Source of the DNA: Perognathus longimembris pacificus
Taxonomy: Eukaryota > Chordata > Mammalia > Rodentia > Heteromyidae
Direction: 5' to 3'
Assembly: GCF_023159225.1 (NCBI RefSeq)
Contig: NC_063181.1
Location: 5,043,606 to 5,107,605 of the forward strand
DNA: 64,000 bases
Shown here: positions 12,634 through 25,000 of the stretch, piece by piece
Position numbering within the stretch: the stretch's first letter is position 1
How the letters are laid out: each line of letters begins with the position of its first letter
Notes under the pieces: generated by a model
Seen by the model: the letters and a program-made list of their open reading frames with translations, nothing else
Databases searched by the model: none
What the model was told of the DNA's origin: nothing
Made by a program: the position numbers and the translations under genes

Positions 12634-13194
12634 CCTGTCCTCTGTTTTTGTGGGTTGGTCTTTTCACCCTCCCTTCTGCTCAGAGGCAGATGGTGGGGAA
12701 GAGGCTAGAGGCTGCCACTTTGTCGCTATGCTCCCTGTGGGTTCTTCCTTAGTAATCACAGACCATGGCATTTGCTGTGGCTCTCAGTACAGCCAGATGA
12801 CCCATGTGAGCAGAACAGTTTGGGAAAGCATGGTGGGACCCTGGAAGTCATCTTCTCAGACAAGATGCTCAGCACAGTTTCTTTGTCTTTACTAATGATG
12901 TCAGTGCTAGGCACCCTTAGTAAGTGCTTTGGAAAGGATTCTTCTGTTTCATAGCTTGTTTAAAGTGATTTGCACCTTTCTTTGTCCTTTGATGACAGTA
13001 ACAAACAAAAATTAGTTAAGCTGACATCTTCAGCTAAAATCGGGTGAGCTTCTTTAGTATGTTGATTATCCATCTTCTAGTATGTACTTGGGGTACTGTA
13101 GGTGAGGTAGATGGAATCTGGAAATGTCACGTGAAGGTAGAGTAGACAGCCCTGTGTTTTGGACAACTTTGATAAGCCTCGAAACTGTGCTTGC

Positions 13195-13320
13195 TTCAGA
13201 TGTAATGAGATATCAGTGGCTTACACCTGTATTCCTAGCTGCTTGGTAAGCTGGGATTGAGAAGAGACTGGGGTTCCAGGCCAGCCCTAGTAGAAAAGTG
13301 CATATGGTGATATAAGTCTG
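13195..13320 (+). mobile_element. Old B1-like monomer
   Basis: TCAGTGGCTTACACCTGTAT and CCAGGCCAGCCCTAGTAG. Confidence 0.65.
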
Positions 13321-13421
13321 TCAGCTCAGCTTCCATGAGAAGTGAAAAGGAGAAGAATCACAACCCAGGCAAGTACCCGGGAAGGAAACAAGCAAGACCT
13401 GTCTCAAAAATACCCTGTGCA

Positions 13422-13650
13422 GCCAGGTGCTGGTAGTTCACATCTGTAACCCTAGCTCCTCATGAGACTGAGACCTAAGGATCACTGATCAAAAGCTAGC
13501 CCAGGTAGGAAAGTCCTTGAGACTCTTACCTCCAATCAACTACCAAAAATTCGGAAGTGGATATGTGATTCAAGTCATGGAGTGCAAGCCTTGAGCAGAA
13601 ACACTAAGGGAAAGTACTCAGGCCCTCAGTTCAAGCCCTGCTACCAGCAC
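13422..13650 (+). mobile_element. B1-Geo dimeric SINE
   Basis: AGCCAGGTGCTGGTAGTTCA start; right monomer diverged; ends GCTACCAGCAC plus an A-rich tail. Confidence 0.88.
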
Positions 13651-13667
13651 AAAAATAATAAAAGAGC

Positions 13668-14390
13668 AAGGTTGCCCGTGGCTCACTCCTATAATCCTAG
13701 CTCCTCAGAAGGCTGAGATCTAAGGATTGAAGTCAAAGCCAGGCTGATCAGGAAAGGCTGTGAGACTTTTTTCATTTCTTTATTGTCAGAGTGATGTACA
13801 GAGGAGTTACAGTTTCATACATAAGGCAGTGACTACATCTCTTACCCAACTTGTTACATCCTCCCTCATTTTTCTCCCACCTCTCCATTTCCCTCCCCCC
13901 CCATGAGTTGTACAGTTGGCTTATACCATGTAGTTTTGTAAGTATTGCTGTTGCATTGGTTTGTCTTTTTATCCTTTGTCTCTCGATTTTGGTATTCCCT
14001 TTCCATTCCATTACACGTGTATACAATATCCAGGGTACTAAAATCAGTTACAGTGATATCAGTAAGACCACGGGAAAGAAATACAAAAGGAGAAGGGCAT
14101 AATTTTACATGGTATGTTGAAAATAACAACAACGATATACCACTTGTTTCCATAACTTGAAGTTCATTTTGCCTAGCATCATCTTATGTGTTCATATTGC
14201 GCTATTGATCTTCTGCTAGGACTATCCTAGACGTGTGACTCTTACTATCTCCAGTTAACCAGAAAGCCACAAGTGGAACTGTGGCTGAAGTGGTAAAGTG
14301 CTAGCCTTGAGCACAAAAGCTCAAGAACAGTGTGCCCAGACCCTAAGTTTAAGCCCCAAAGGACTTTAGTGCCTCAAGGACTGGCACCAA
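13668..14390 (+). mobile_element. B1-Geo SINE split by an L1 3' end
   Basis: The left half (13668-13767) ends GGAAAGGCTGTGAGACT. The right half resumes at 14241 with CTTACTATCTCCAGTTAACC, exactly the next part of the SINE. About 470 bases between them belong to another element. Confidence 0.85.
13768..14240 (-). mobile_element. L1-like 3' end inserted into a SINE, reverse
   Basis: It begins with a T run on the + strand (poly(A) tail of a - strand element), then AGAGTGATGTACAGAGGAGT and TCCTCCCTCATTTTTCTCCC. I associate this with rodent L1 3' UTRs. Short flanks GTGAGACT and GTGTGACT resemble a target duplication. It encodes no protein. Confidence 0.6.
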
Positions 14391-14435
14391 AACATAAATA
14401 ACAGTGTAATGTAACATAACTAACTAGTGCAAAAA

Positions 14436-14520
14436 GGGCTGGAGGCATGACTTAGCAATATAATGCCTACTTAGCAAGGGTGAAGTCCAGGTTCAAAAAC
14501 TCAGTACCACCAAAAAAAAG
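14436..14520 (+). mobile_element. Old ID-like SINE monomer
   Basis: GGGCTGGAGGCATGACTTAG and TCCAGGTTCAAAAACTC, A/AAG-rich tail. Confidence 0.65.
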
Positions 14521-14727
14521 AAGAAGAAAGTCATCTATGAGACTTCTGAGTATTTGGCTCTACTAAGTAAATAGTAGGAGGAAGAAAGTACATAGAAAGT
14601 TGGCTGAATGAATTTATATGCTATTCTTACAAGAAAAGATTGTTGGTTTTACTTATTAGTTCATTCACTTTATTGAGCTGCTTCTGTATCTGATTATTGA
14701 TAAAAGTCATTTATTGTATTTTTTCAG

Positions 14728-14855
14728 TATTGCCTATCAGGACACCCAACTTTGCCATGCAATGTGCTCAAATTCAAGTCAACCACCATTATGTTGGACT
14801 GCGGACTGGATGTGACTTCCACTCTCAATTTTCTTCCTTTGCCCCTTGTTCAGAG
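14728..14855 (+). CDS. INTS9: INTS9 exon 2 (residues about 4-46)
   Basis: The acceptor is TTTTTTCAG at 14719-14727 and the donor is GT at 14856. Translation begins [16 protein letters not shown] and contains MLDCGLDV, the MBL motif-1 region where active family members place a zinc-site aspartate. The length of 128 nt leaves phase 2, which exon 3 completes as a serine codon. There is no in-frame ATG at its start, so the initiator must come from an upstream exon. Confidence 0.97.
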
Positions 14856-17800
14856 GTATGTGCTGATGTGACCCATCTGAGACAAAATGAACTTTTAATT
14901 AGCTGAAAAAAATAGTCCCCAACTACTGTGAAGATTGCTAATACCTTGAGTTTTGTCCCATAAGTTTACTGTGTCCCCTTAAAAATGTTCTTTATAAAAA
15001 TAATTTCCTTTGGCTGCGTGTTAGAAAGTAAGTGTTCTATGGATTTATTGATTGACCTCTTTCCTATAACTTCTTCTGGGCTTCTGTAAAATGTTCCTGC
15101 AACTACTCAGTGCAACTGAGGTCACATATATTTCACCCATCTTGCTAATTTGTATAAAAGCTGATGAATACCTAGCTAATAAGCCAAAGAATTGAATTTT
15201 AGGATCTTTTAACTACATTTTCAGGGACTTGACATCATAGGATCTGATATTCCTTTCTTTTCACCAGGCATCTGCAGTCTTTAAATATTATTCTACTTTA
15301 GGTATCATTGAACCATATACATAGCCCAAGTCCATGTCTTAAATGTGGTAGATTGCCTGGAGCATGCAGTCAGAATTTACACTTAACTAAGTTTCATTTT
15401 AGGAAATGAGCTTCTCTGCTTACTACTATTTAGAAATGATAGCTTGTAAGAAAAGTGACTTCTAGAATCAAATATACTCACTATAGAAAAAAAAAATGAT
15501 AGCACGTGTGAGAGGAGATGGAAAAGCCATCTAAAGCAGATTTAAGAGCTTAAAAGCTTAGCAAGCTGAGTAAACCATATAATTTATCTTAGTCATTCCT
15601 GAAAGACATCACTGAGTACAGTGATTATTCACAACGATAACCCTATGAACCATCTAGAAAAATTATAATCAACCATCGACTTTCCTGAGATAAAGGATCC
15701 AGTAAGATTGTATGGGGATGTTATCAGCGATAATTCCAGGTTGCGTTTTTTTACATTGCTGATGGGATACAGTTATAACTATACCCAGCACTTAGAAATA
15801 TATTTACCATCTACAGATATCATCCAAAATTCAGGGAGGGGTAATTTACATGACCAGGTTATTTCTCATAAAAAATAGTCTAGAATTTTTAATGTCTGTT
15901 TTCTACTATACTTGTTTTGAAAACAGAGCCAGATACCTTTGGCTCTTGCTTGTTACTTCATCTATGTGAGAGGCTATCAGAAGGCTCACAGGACAGCCTT
16001 GGCAAAAACATTCATGAGACCCCATTCCTTTGGCATATGTCTGTCCAGCAACAGCAGGAAGTAGAACTAGGAAGGTCACAGTCCAGACCAGCCTGGATTA
16101 CAAACAAGGCCTTGTTTCAAGAATAGCCAGAGCAATAAGGGCAGGAGACATGGTTCAAGCAATAGAGCATCTGCTTAGCACGTGTGAAATCCTGAATTCA
16201 GACTCCAGTACCACCCCTCAAAAAAGAGAAATATATATATATGTACATATGTGTGCACACAGATACATATACTCATGATAATTGCTTTAACAAGTAAAAT
16301 ACGCTCTTGAAGATGTCCAGTGAGGACTCAACCTGCTCTTTCCTAGGTAGCAGTGTCAGTATTTCAGACAGTACCAGCCACTAGTTCATTCTTCACCTCA
16401 CTAGTTCTTTGTTCTTAGCATTCACTCAGCAGTGGAATCTACTTCTCCCCTCACTTGTCATTTTGCTCTCAGAGGATGGTTACTGAGGTGGTGGCAACTC
16501 ATGACAGGTCTCTCCTTTCCCTCAGAAACTTTAGGAATGTGCTTTCTGAAAATAAGCTTCTCCCTCTTTTCCCATCCCTTCATCCTTCTATATTTCACTT
16601 TATAGTGCCTGTAAGTATATCCATACTTCACATCTTTCTTCTCTACCAAGTATGTTTCCTCGAGAGAGGAATTTTGTTTGTTCTTCAGTGTATTCCCAGA
16701 GACTAGAACAGTTCTTGGTTATGTAGTAGCACCTGCTCAGTAATCTGTGATATTGAGTGAATCACTATTCTGTCTGGATCCCACCCTGTCTACCTTCTCA
16801 CAGTTTTTCTACTAACCTACTTATAATTGTGGTATAGTTATCAAAATCAAGACTTTTGCTTGGCTCCTGTGTTTTTAATCTGCATACCTTATTCGTATTT
16901 CCCCAGTTTTTCACTTCAGAATTCACTGTAAAGCTCTTTAGTGTGAAAGGAGAATTTCTGATCTAGGATTCCACCCAGAACGCACACTGAATTTAGTTGT
17001 CATGTTTCCAGTCTACTTTAATCTGGAAGAGTTTCTCATTCCATCTGTCTTTTATGACCTTGACACTTTCAGAAATGAAAGCCGGTTCTTTTATATAACA
17101 TCATTATATTTCTGTTTCCTCCTGATTAGGTTGGCATTCTTGTTTTTTTATATGAATACCACACCCATGTCTGTGTTATCAAAAGCACATGACTCCATTT
17201 TCCCCCAAATCATCCTTTAGAAACCTAAGTTTTATCTTGTCTCTTACTTGTTTAAAACCTTTCAGTGGGGCTGGGGATATAGCCTAGTGGCAAGAGTGCC
17301 TGCCTCGGATACACGAGGCCCTAGGTTCGATTCCCCAGCACCACATATGCAGAAAACGGCCAGAAGCGGCGCTGTGGCTCAAGTGGCAGAGTGCTAGCCT
17401 TGAGCGGGAAGAAGCCAGGGACAGTGCTCAGGCCCTGAGTCCAAGGCCCAGGACTGGCCAAAAAAAAACAAAACCTTTCAGTGTTTTACATTATTCTTTA
17501 GACACGGAACTCAACTGGGTATGCTGTAAAAGCATCTTCTTTTTACTCCACCTCTTGCCCTTTGTTTCATCTTATCTCCTGCCTCAAAGTCCCTGCTGTT
17601 TTTCAGCCTGGAATGCTCTTTGTCCCCTCCCATCCCAGCTGCCCTCAGCCCAAGCAGCCATCTTTCAGATCACCAGAGGTGACATATTGTATGCCAGATG
17701 GTCATGGAGCTAGCATTCTAGGTGGACCGGGGACTGGGAGAGTGTACATGAACTCTCTTGAAGTTTCAGCTGCATTACCTTTTACGTGAGCTACTCCTAC

Positions 17801-18972
17801 CAAAGTCTAGTGAAAAATGCCAGGAGGAAATTACTGGGCTTAATAGCTGCTTTCTTTCTCAGTCTCCTTGATACCCTGTCCCTCGACCCTGCTTAAGCAT
17901 CATATCCCTGGCAAGTCTTTCAATGCCACCTGACTGGCCCCTACTTAGCAGCTGCTATGGTACTTGCGACCCCTCTGGAAACCATTTCTTTCTCTAAGAA
18001 ATAATTGTAAAAGAATAATGCAAAGACATGTTCATTAAAATCATAACTTTTCTACTGTTTCACCCCTCATATTTTATTAAGTATATTTTTCTGGGGTGAG
18101 TTATGTTTACAGAGTTTTGTTGGTTTAGTTTTTGTGCCAGACCTGGGGCTTGAATCAGAGCCTGGATGCTATCCCTGAGCCATGTTGCTCTGTGCTAGTG
18201 CTTTACCATTGAGCCACTGCTCACCTCTGGCGTCTTGGGTAGTTAATTGGACACAAGAGTCTCATGGACTTGCCTGCTCACACAGGCTTCAAACCTCAAT
18301 CCTCAGATATCAACTTTCTGAGTACTTAGAATTACAGGCATGAGCCACCAGTTTGTTGATGGTTTTTCCACAGTAAAACTGTATAATCATTAGGATCAAA
18401 ATAATAAGTCTTTTCCTTTGTGGTTTATTCATGGGGACAGAGTAACCGGATAGTTTCATTTCTTCAGTTACCACTTTGCTTGCCATTTGCAACCCTGATC
18501 TGAAATGCTCTGAGATTTGTAGACATTATTAGAAAAAAGTTTCAGATTTAGAACATTTTAGACCTTAGAGTTTTGGATTAAGCATATTTAACCAATAATG
18601 TCTGTGCAAATGTTCCAGAATCCAAATACTCCAAAATCTGAAATACTTCTACGTTTGGACTAGGCACACTCAATCCTGTGTTGTTATAATGTGGTCGTGC
18701 TTTCCTTGTAGCATTAAATCCTATCTATTGGCAATGCTCCAAATCCAAAATAACTGTGAGTTTGTTTAATAGAAGGCTTTGATTATGGAGACTAAGGCTG
18801 GGCTCCAGTGCCTCACACCTGTTATCTTAGCTACTCAGGAGGCTGAGATTGAAAGCTCATAGTTGAAAGCCAACCCAGGCAGGAAAATCCAAGAGACTCT
18901 TACCTCTAATTAACTACCAGAAAATAAGGACAATAAATAGGCCCTGAGTTCAAGCCCTGGTAATGGCGCGCG

Positions 18973-19025
<53 letters not shown>

Positions 19026-22000
19026 TATTATGATAAGCAACATACTGTTTCTAACCATTTGTCCAGGACAGCTAACTACATCAGTCATCTGACTTGTACA
19101 TGTCTGATGAGGACACAGTGTATGTCCTTTGGTTCTGTTCTCTTTGTAAAGAGAAATGGATATTTATAGCCTTGTTTTAGAGAGCTAGCATGCATGAAAT
19201 GAGAATAGTGTCCACATTGTCTTGTCATTACACTTGGATTAGAGGCCCACATTTTAAAATATGATCTGATAGTAAGTATATTTTTCAAGAAATAAGTATA
19301 TTTTTCAAGAGATTTATTTGATTATTTAACAAGATTGGAATTTAAAAAGCTAATGGTAGCAGAATATAGTCTTGAGAGAGTAAAGCAGAAAAAATCTGTT
19401 TAAAGAAGTTTATTAGATATAATATATACTAATTAAATTTGATTATTTCAGTAGTAATTTTCATTGCCAGGTATGAATTCTGAAATTCTCACTTTTGTCT
19501 AATAAAGGCAAGTTATAAACAGTTAATCTACTTTATAAGAATATCTGGGAGTTGATTATACTTACATTCTTACAGCCTGTCTTGTTTAGAAAAGTTAGCT
19601 AGGAGTGTAGCTCAGTAGTAGAACATTTAGCCCAAACACACAAGGTTGTATATTCAACCTCCAGCACCAAAGAAAGTCACTCCCAAAAGTCCAACTTTTT
19701 TCCGGAAATTGGGTACTCGTATGTTTTATTCAGATTCTTAATCTATCCCAGAAGATAGCAAGATATCCATATATTTGTGTTCCTCTTTAATTATGTAGTA
19801 AAAATTAAATCAGATTAAATTATTTAGATAAAAAGTGAATGAATATTCATCGACGTGGTTTCTGATGATAGAATTCTTTTAGTGTCTTGTTTTTACCTTG
19901 CTCTTAATTTTTATTTCACAGACATTAGCTTCCGGGTGAAAAGTTGCAATCCTTTTGTCATCCCACACGTGCACTAACTGTGCTTTCTTTCCATTCATCT
20001 CCTTGGGCGTTACATTTTTCAATTGACTGAGTGATATGGTAGGGTTTGGGGGGATTGGGATTTTTTTTGCATTTTCAGGTATTGCCATTTTTGGCTTCCA
20101 ATCAACTAATGTACATGGCTAAGCCTTGCAATTGTTAGAAGTGATTTTTGAGTTGAGCCTTTTTGATATATGTATATGAAATTGCATACATGTAATTTAG
20201 AAACTAGATTGCATACACGTAACCTAGAAGCTATCCACCTAGGTAGGGGATCATTTGATAACAATTGGAAAACTAGCTTTGCTTTCCATAGTTGGGACCT
20301 CAAGCCACACAAGTGTTACACACAGAGTGCATATATGGTTAGAATTCAGCGTCCTGGGTCTGCCTTCTTGCCCAGTATTTGGCTAGTCTTCCACTGCCTC
20401 TCATTGTTGAACACAAACAAGATGAAGTCCACTCCGTTATTGAAGACTATCAAATACTATACTGCCTGCCTCATTGCCTTTTTCCTCGCTATTTTGTGCT
20501 ATACTATTTGACATCATACTGTTTTGCCATCTTTTTTTTTTTTCTGGTTTGGTTGGTTGTAGAAATTTTTGTTTATTTTGTGGCAAGGTCTTTGCTATGT
20601 ATACAGTCCTGGCTAAGCCTTGAATTCAGTAATCCTCCTACCTCTGCTTCTTGTGTTGGGAGTATAGGCATGTATTACCACACACAATTCTTAATCCTGG
20701 TACATAATTGTTAAACTTAATAACATGTTTATTTCTTATCTCTTTATTTTATTTTGGGTGAGTATTGCTGCCAGTAATTACAAACTGGGTTTTTTTTTTT
20801 TAACTTTATGGAGACAGTATAGTCACTATGAAGTCACTGAGAATTATAATCTATTTAGGATGATTTGATTTTTGTTTTGCAGTCCCAGACTGTCTAATCT
20901 CCCTGGCTGGTCCCTGAAGGATGGAAATGCTTTCTTGGACAAGGTAATGTCCAAGACAAAAAAAAAAAAAGCCCACCTGCACCCTACAAGAATCTGTCTA
21001 GAGCTACCCTGGTTACTCATGCTTCATTTTTATTTTTTTATGTATATTCTTCCCCCAAACTCCAAGGTCCATGCTAGGGTTCTTAATATTTGATAACTTT
21101 TTTCTTTTTTGGTCAGTTGTGGGGCTTGAACTCGGGGCCTAGGTGCGGTCCCTGAGCCTTTGTGCTTAAGACTAGTGCTCTACCACTTGAGCCACAGTGC
21201 CACTTTTCTGCCAAGGCTGACTTTGAACTGTGATTCTCAGATCTCAGCCTCCTGAGTAGCTAAGATTACAGGCATGAGCCACTGGTGCCCCACAATGATA
21301 GCTACTATTTTAAGCATCTTTGAAGAGGATCTTATTGTTTGCCTTTAGATCAAATATGTGCATGTATAAACATGTTAAATATGTTTGCTACTAATTATTT
21401 TTCTTACCCCAGAAAGAAAATAGTTATTTGTACAATTGCAACTAGGGTTTCAAAGGTGGGGCTTATTAGCTATTTGGTCAGCTTATAAGATGTAATACCA
21501 ACACTACAAAAAAAATTAAAATTATAGTAAAGTAAAAGATCATCAGAGACACCGGAAGATGAAGAGCTACAGCTTCTCCATACCACTTCTTAGTCCTCTA
21601 AGTCCTTCCTCTAGGTTTCACAGCTGAAAAAAACTGAATGAATTTAAAGGTCTTTCCCATGATTCATCTGAGTAAGACATTTCTTTCCTTCTTGTAATAG
21701 ATACTGTTAAATGAAGAGGTGCTTTTTTTTCAGAATTAATTCCTGTAACTGCACCCAAGCTCAAGTGCAAATCAGATGCATAATTTGAAACCAGATTTCC
21801 TTCACAAGCTGACTGTACAATTATGTGACATTCGGGAACCTATGTACCTGATTTCAGCCTGAGCCTCCTGCTAGCTATAAATCATTGTTCCCTGAGAAAG
21901 GCTCAGAAGCAGCCCATTACCAGTGCATTGTGAGTGGAATGACTTACGTGTGTATGTGGGAGGATTTCATTAGAAGGGAGTGGTGAATAAAAGAAAGTGA

Positions 22001-25000
22001 CATTGTAAGTGTTTGGAATAGCAAATATACTTCTGCAGGCCAGGAAGGAGAGCCACAGAGGAGACTTTTATCAAATGATGTGCATTATAGGGAGGAAGCA
22101 CACGGTCCATTTAAGGTCAAGCAAAGGTTTGAAATTTCCTATGATTTGTCTTTAATCATTTTTATTAATTTTTTATTGTTATTATAAAGGAGTTGTACAG
22201 AAGGGTTATAATTCCATAAGTCAGGTAATGAGTACAGTGCTTCTTGGGCAGTGTCACCCCTGCCTTTGTTTCTTTAATCATTTTACCCTCATCCTTAGAG
22301 AGTTGGAAGTCTCCCGCTTTATGTTGGGATTTTTTTTGTCATTACTCATTACTCATTTGTTTTTAGCTGGCAAGTACATCGTCATTAACAACTATTTTCA
22401 GTCTCTTTTTGGCCCAGTCAGTCATCATTAGGTAACTGGTACCCATATAACTTACCTGGTGTTCATAGGAGAGGAATCAGCGTGCACAGCATACAGGAAG
22501 AAATATTCTCAGGCTTATGATATGACAAGATACTTGTAAATTTTTCAGGTAAAGATTGAGAGTAATATTCAAATTCTGGTACTACATCAAACTATTTGTT
22601 CAGTAGCTAATAAAACCATGATAGAATGAATCTGTAAGAGCATTTTTCCATTTCTAAAAAAAAAAAAAGCAAAGAATACTGTCCACCACATTCCTACAGG
22701 TTGTGCTGTAAAAATTGTAGATAACTTTAACCTTGATGAGAGAAAAACTCTACCCAGTCTTGTTTCGAGGGCCATTATAGGAAGAAAACAACTCTTAAGG
22801 GTCTTCTGGAGGCATTATAGCCTGTTGGTAGTCCCTCAGTTTTTCCTTTCAGTGTGCTCCAGCATAGTTCCAGCTGCCTTTATCTGTGAGCCTCTGCCTG
22901 TATCTGCACCTCTGCCTGCAAGTGTTTTTCTAAAGCTGCACATTATGCAGGAGTTGGCAAATGATAGCTACCTGATACCTGGCCCCTTGTTCCTTAGTAG
23001 AATTCTGAGCTGTGGATTTTATACGATTTCGCTTGAGTTTCTACCACAGGACTAAGTTCCAGTTGCTCAAAAATGGAATGTGACTCAGTAATATCCATTA
23101 TCAGCCACCTTCCTTGTTTATATGGGAGTTCCTAGAAAAATGGCACCTCCCATAAAAAACTCACTATCAGACCCCCTTCTCAGGGTCAACCTTTAGGAGA
23201 ATCCAAAGTAAGACAAACACATTAAATCCCTTAACCAACCTGAACCAAAACAAGGAACAGTTTGCCTAAATAACCTTCTACTTTCAAAGTTTGGTTTGGA
23301 GATTATATTTCTTGAGTCCTATATCTACTGGGTATCTCTTCCTAATATTTTTCCTCTTCATCTCTTTTAGGAGCTAAAGGAGTGCTCAGGTCATGTATTT
23401 GTGGATTCTGTGCCTGAATTCTGTTTGCCTGAGGTGAGGTGTGAAAGTGAATTTTATTGCAGAAAAAAAAAATGTATCATGTAATCTCTTACAATGAAGT
23501 CAAGAAGGAATTTTAAGGGGCTAATCTTCCTGTTTTCAAATTGAAACAAATCTGTTATTCCTGGCACATTGTTACATAGATAAAACATTTAGGAGCTTTT
23601 TATATTATCTATAACTCATTTAAGTCACTCCTTCCAATTTCTAGCTCTTTCTATAATCCTCCTAATACTTTAGGGACATAGTTTTGAGCAAGATAAGGAA
23701 ATAACTTGAAAGCCTTTCAGTTTTGTAATTATAATGGCCTTTGTGCTTAGATTGGCCATGCTTCCCTTAGTCTTTCTTACAGTGGGTAATTGATGAGGAT
23801 TGCTAAACTGTAAAAATTCCTATTCTGGCTGACTTGAAATATATTGAATATTGCTTGAAACTCATGGGTTCCAAACTCAGTCATACACATTATCACAGTG
23901 AGACTTGTAAAGTTTGGGACAAGTTTCATCCTCTAGTCTGCATTAGTTTTAAAAGCAGCTGATGTCAGCTGGCAGGCCTAATCCACAGACGAGCTCACCT
24001 GCGGTTCTCAAGACAGAGATGAAATCTACAGATGCCAGTGGCTTCCTCAGGGTGCTTGAGAAAAATCAATGAGAATACGCCATCCTCCTTCTGAGTACCC
24101 AATGGATTATGGGCCTGATGAACACTTAGAATTCAAGGCCCAAGGGAAAAGACGGTTTGGAGTTTCATCTGCCCACTCTTTCTGTCTTTACCCTTTTTTT
24201 GATACCCTACAAACTTACTTTTTGTCTTTTAATTATGTATAGATTCTCGAAAGAAGAACCCGAGAAGGACATGTAATTGATGTTTGAGCTACAGTAGTAA
24301 GCATAAAGTTGTACCTAGGAGAGGAACACAAAGGTGCAATGCCTAAGTGCCTCTGGTTATATAAAATAATACTTAGCAAAATGAATTCCAGGAAATGAAA
24401 ACAGGCTTTTTGGTTTTGTTTTCTTTTCTTTCTGCCTTGTTTGTTCATTTATCTGTCTGTGGGAGGATATGGGGGCAGCACAGAAATGGGGGGACAAATA
24501 GTGAACAAATGCAGCAGTGGAACTCAATAGCTGCTCTGTTAAAAATGAACTATACAACTTGTAGGTGTGGATGGGAGGGAAAAACTGGGAGAGAGAAGCA
24601 AAGCATGCCTTGGTGAGGAGCCTGGTAAACCCAGTCCCAGTTCTGTGAGATTCATCATCTCGTGCAACTACCTTAGCATCTGTGCATATGTCTAAGTGCA
24701 CTGTTGTAAGCAGCCAGTAAGTTAGGGTTGTTTGACCCAGTTCAGTGGCATTTAGAACCCCAAAGGTTTGTATAAACAGCTTGAGGTTAAAATAATGTTT
24801 ATTTTACTTCATTGAGTGAAAGTATATACGTACTTTTATAAATACATAAATGAGTCACAAACATAATTCGGATGTTAAATTTATTTTTCAGGGAAAATGA
24901 TTGTGTAAGTTATAGTCTCAATACCAGTATATCAAAAATAAATCTTTCAGGGCTGGGGATATGGCCTAGTGGCAAGAGCGCTTGCCTTGAATACTTGAAG

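Larger units (their letters stand above)
1..14727 (+). other. INTS9: INTS9 intron 1 (3' part)
   Basis: AT-rich, with no exon, CpG island or promoter visible. It holds SINEs of both dimeric families, old ID-like monomers, MIR and L1 fragments and several microsatellites, listed separately. Between these (for example 4000-4500, 5100-6600, 9600-10250, 10450-10950) I see nothing I can name. The first exon must be upstream of the window, so intron 1 is longer than 14.7 kb. Confidence 0.85.
14856..20882 (+). other. INTS9: INTS9 intron 2
   Basis: 6.0 kb. It contains old SINE monomers, one young IDL-Geo at 17268, B1-Geo copies at 18134 and 18796, a (CG)n(CA)n tract and an unidentified antisense ORF at 19879. 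The segment 14900-16600 is mostly unremarkable AT-rich sequence. Confidence 0.9.
20944..23370 (+). other. INTS9: INTS9 intron 3
   Basis: 2.4 kb, with one reverse B1-Geo SINE (21111-21292) and a probable reverse L1 3'-end remnant (about 22155-22400). The rest shows nothing I can identify. Confidence 0.9.

Noticed and set aside
17268..17345. tRNA-Ala gene
   Set aside because: The boxes are tRNA-like but the sequence is the ID-type head of a dispersed SINE with target duplications. It occurs many times in the window and cannot fold as a proper tRNA.
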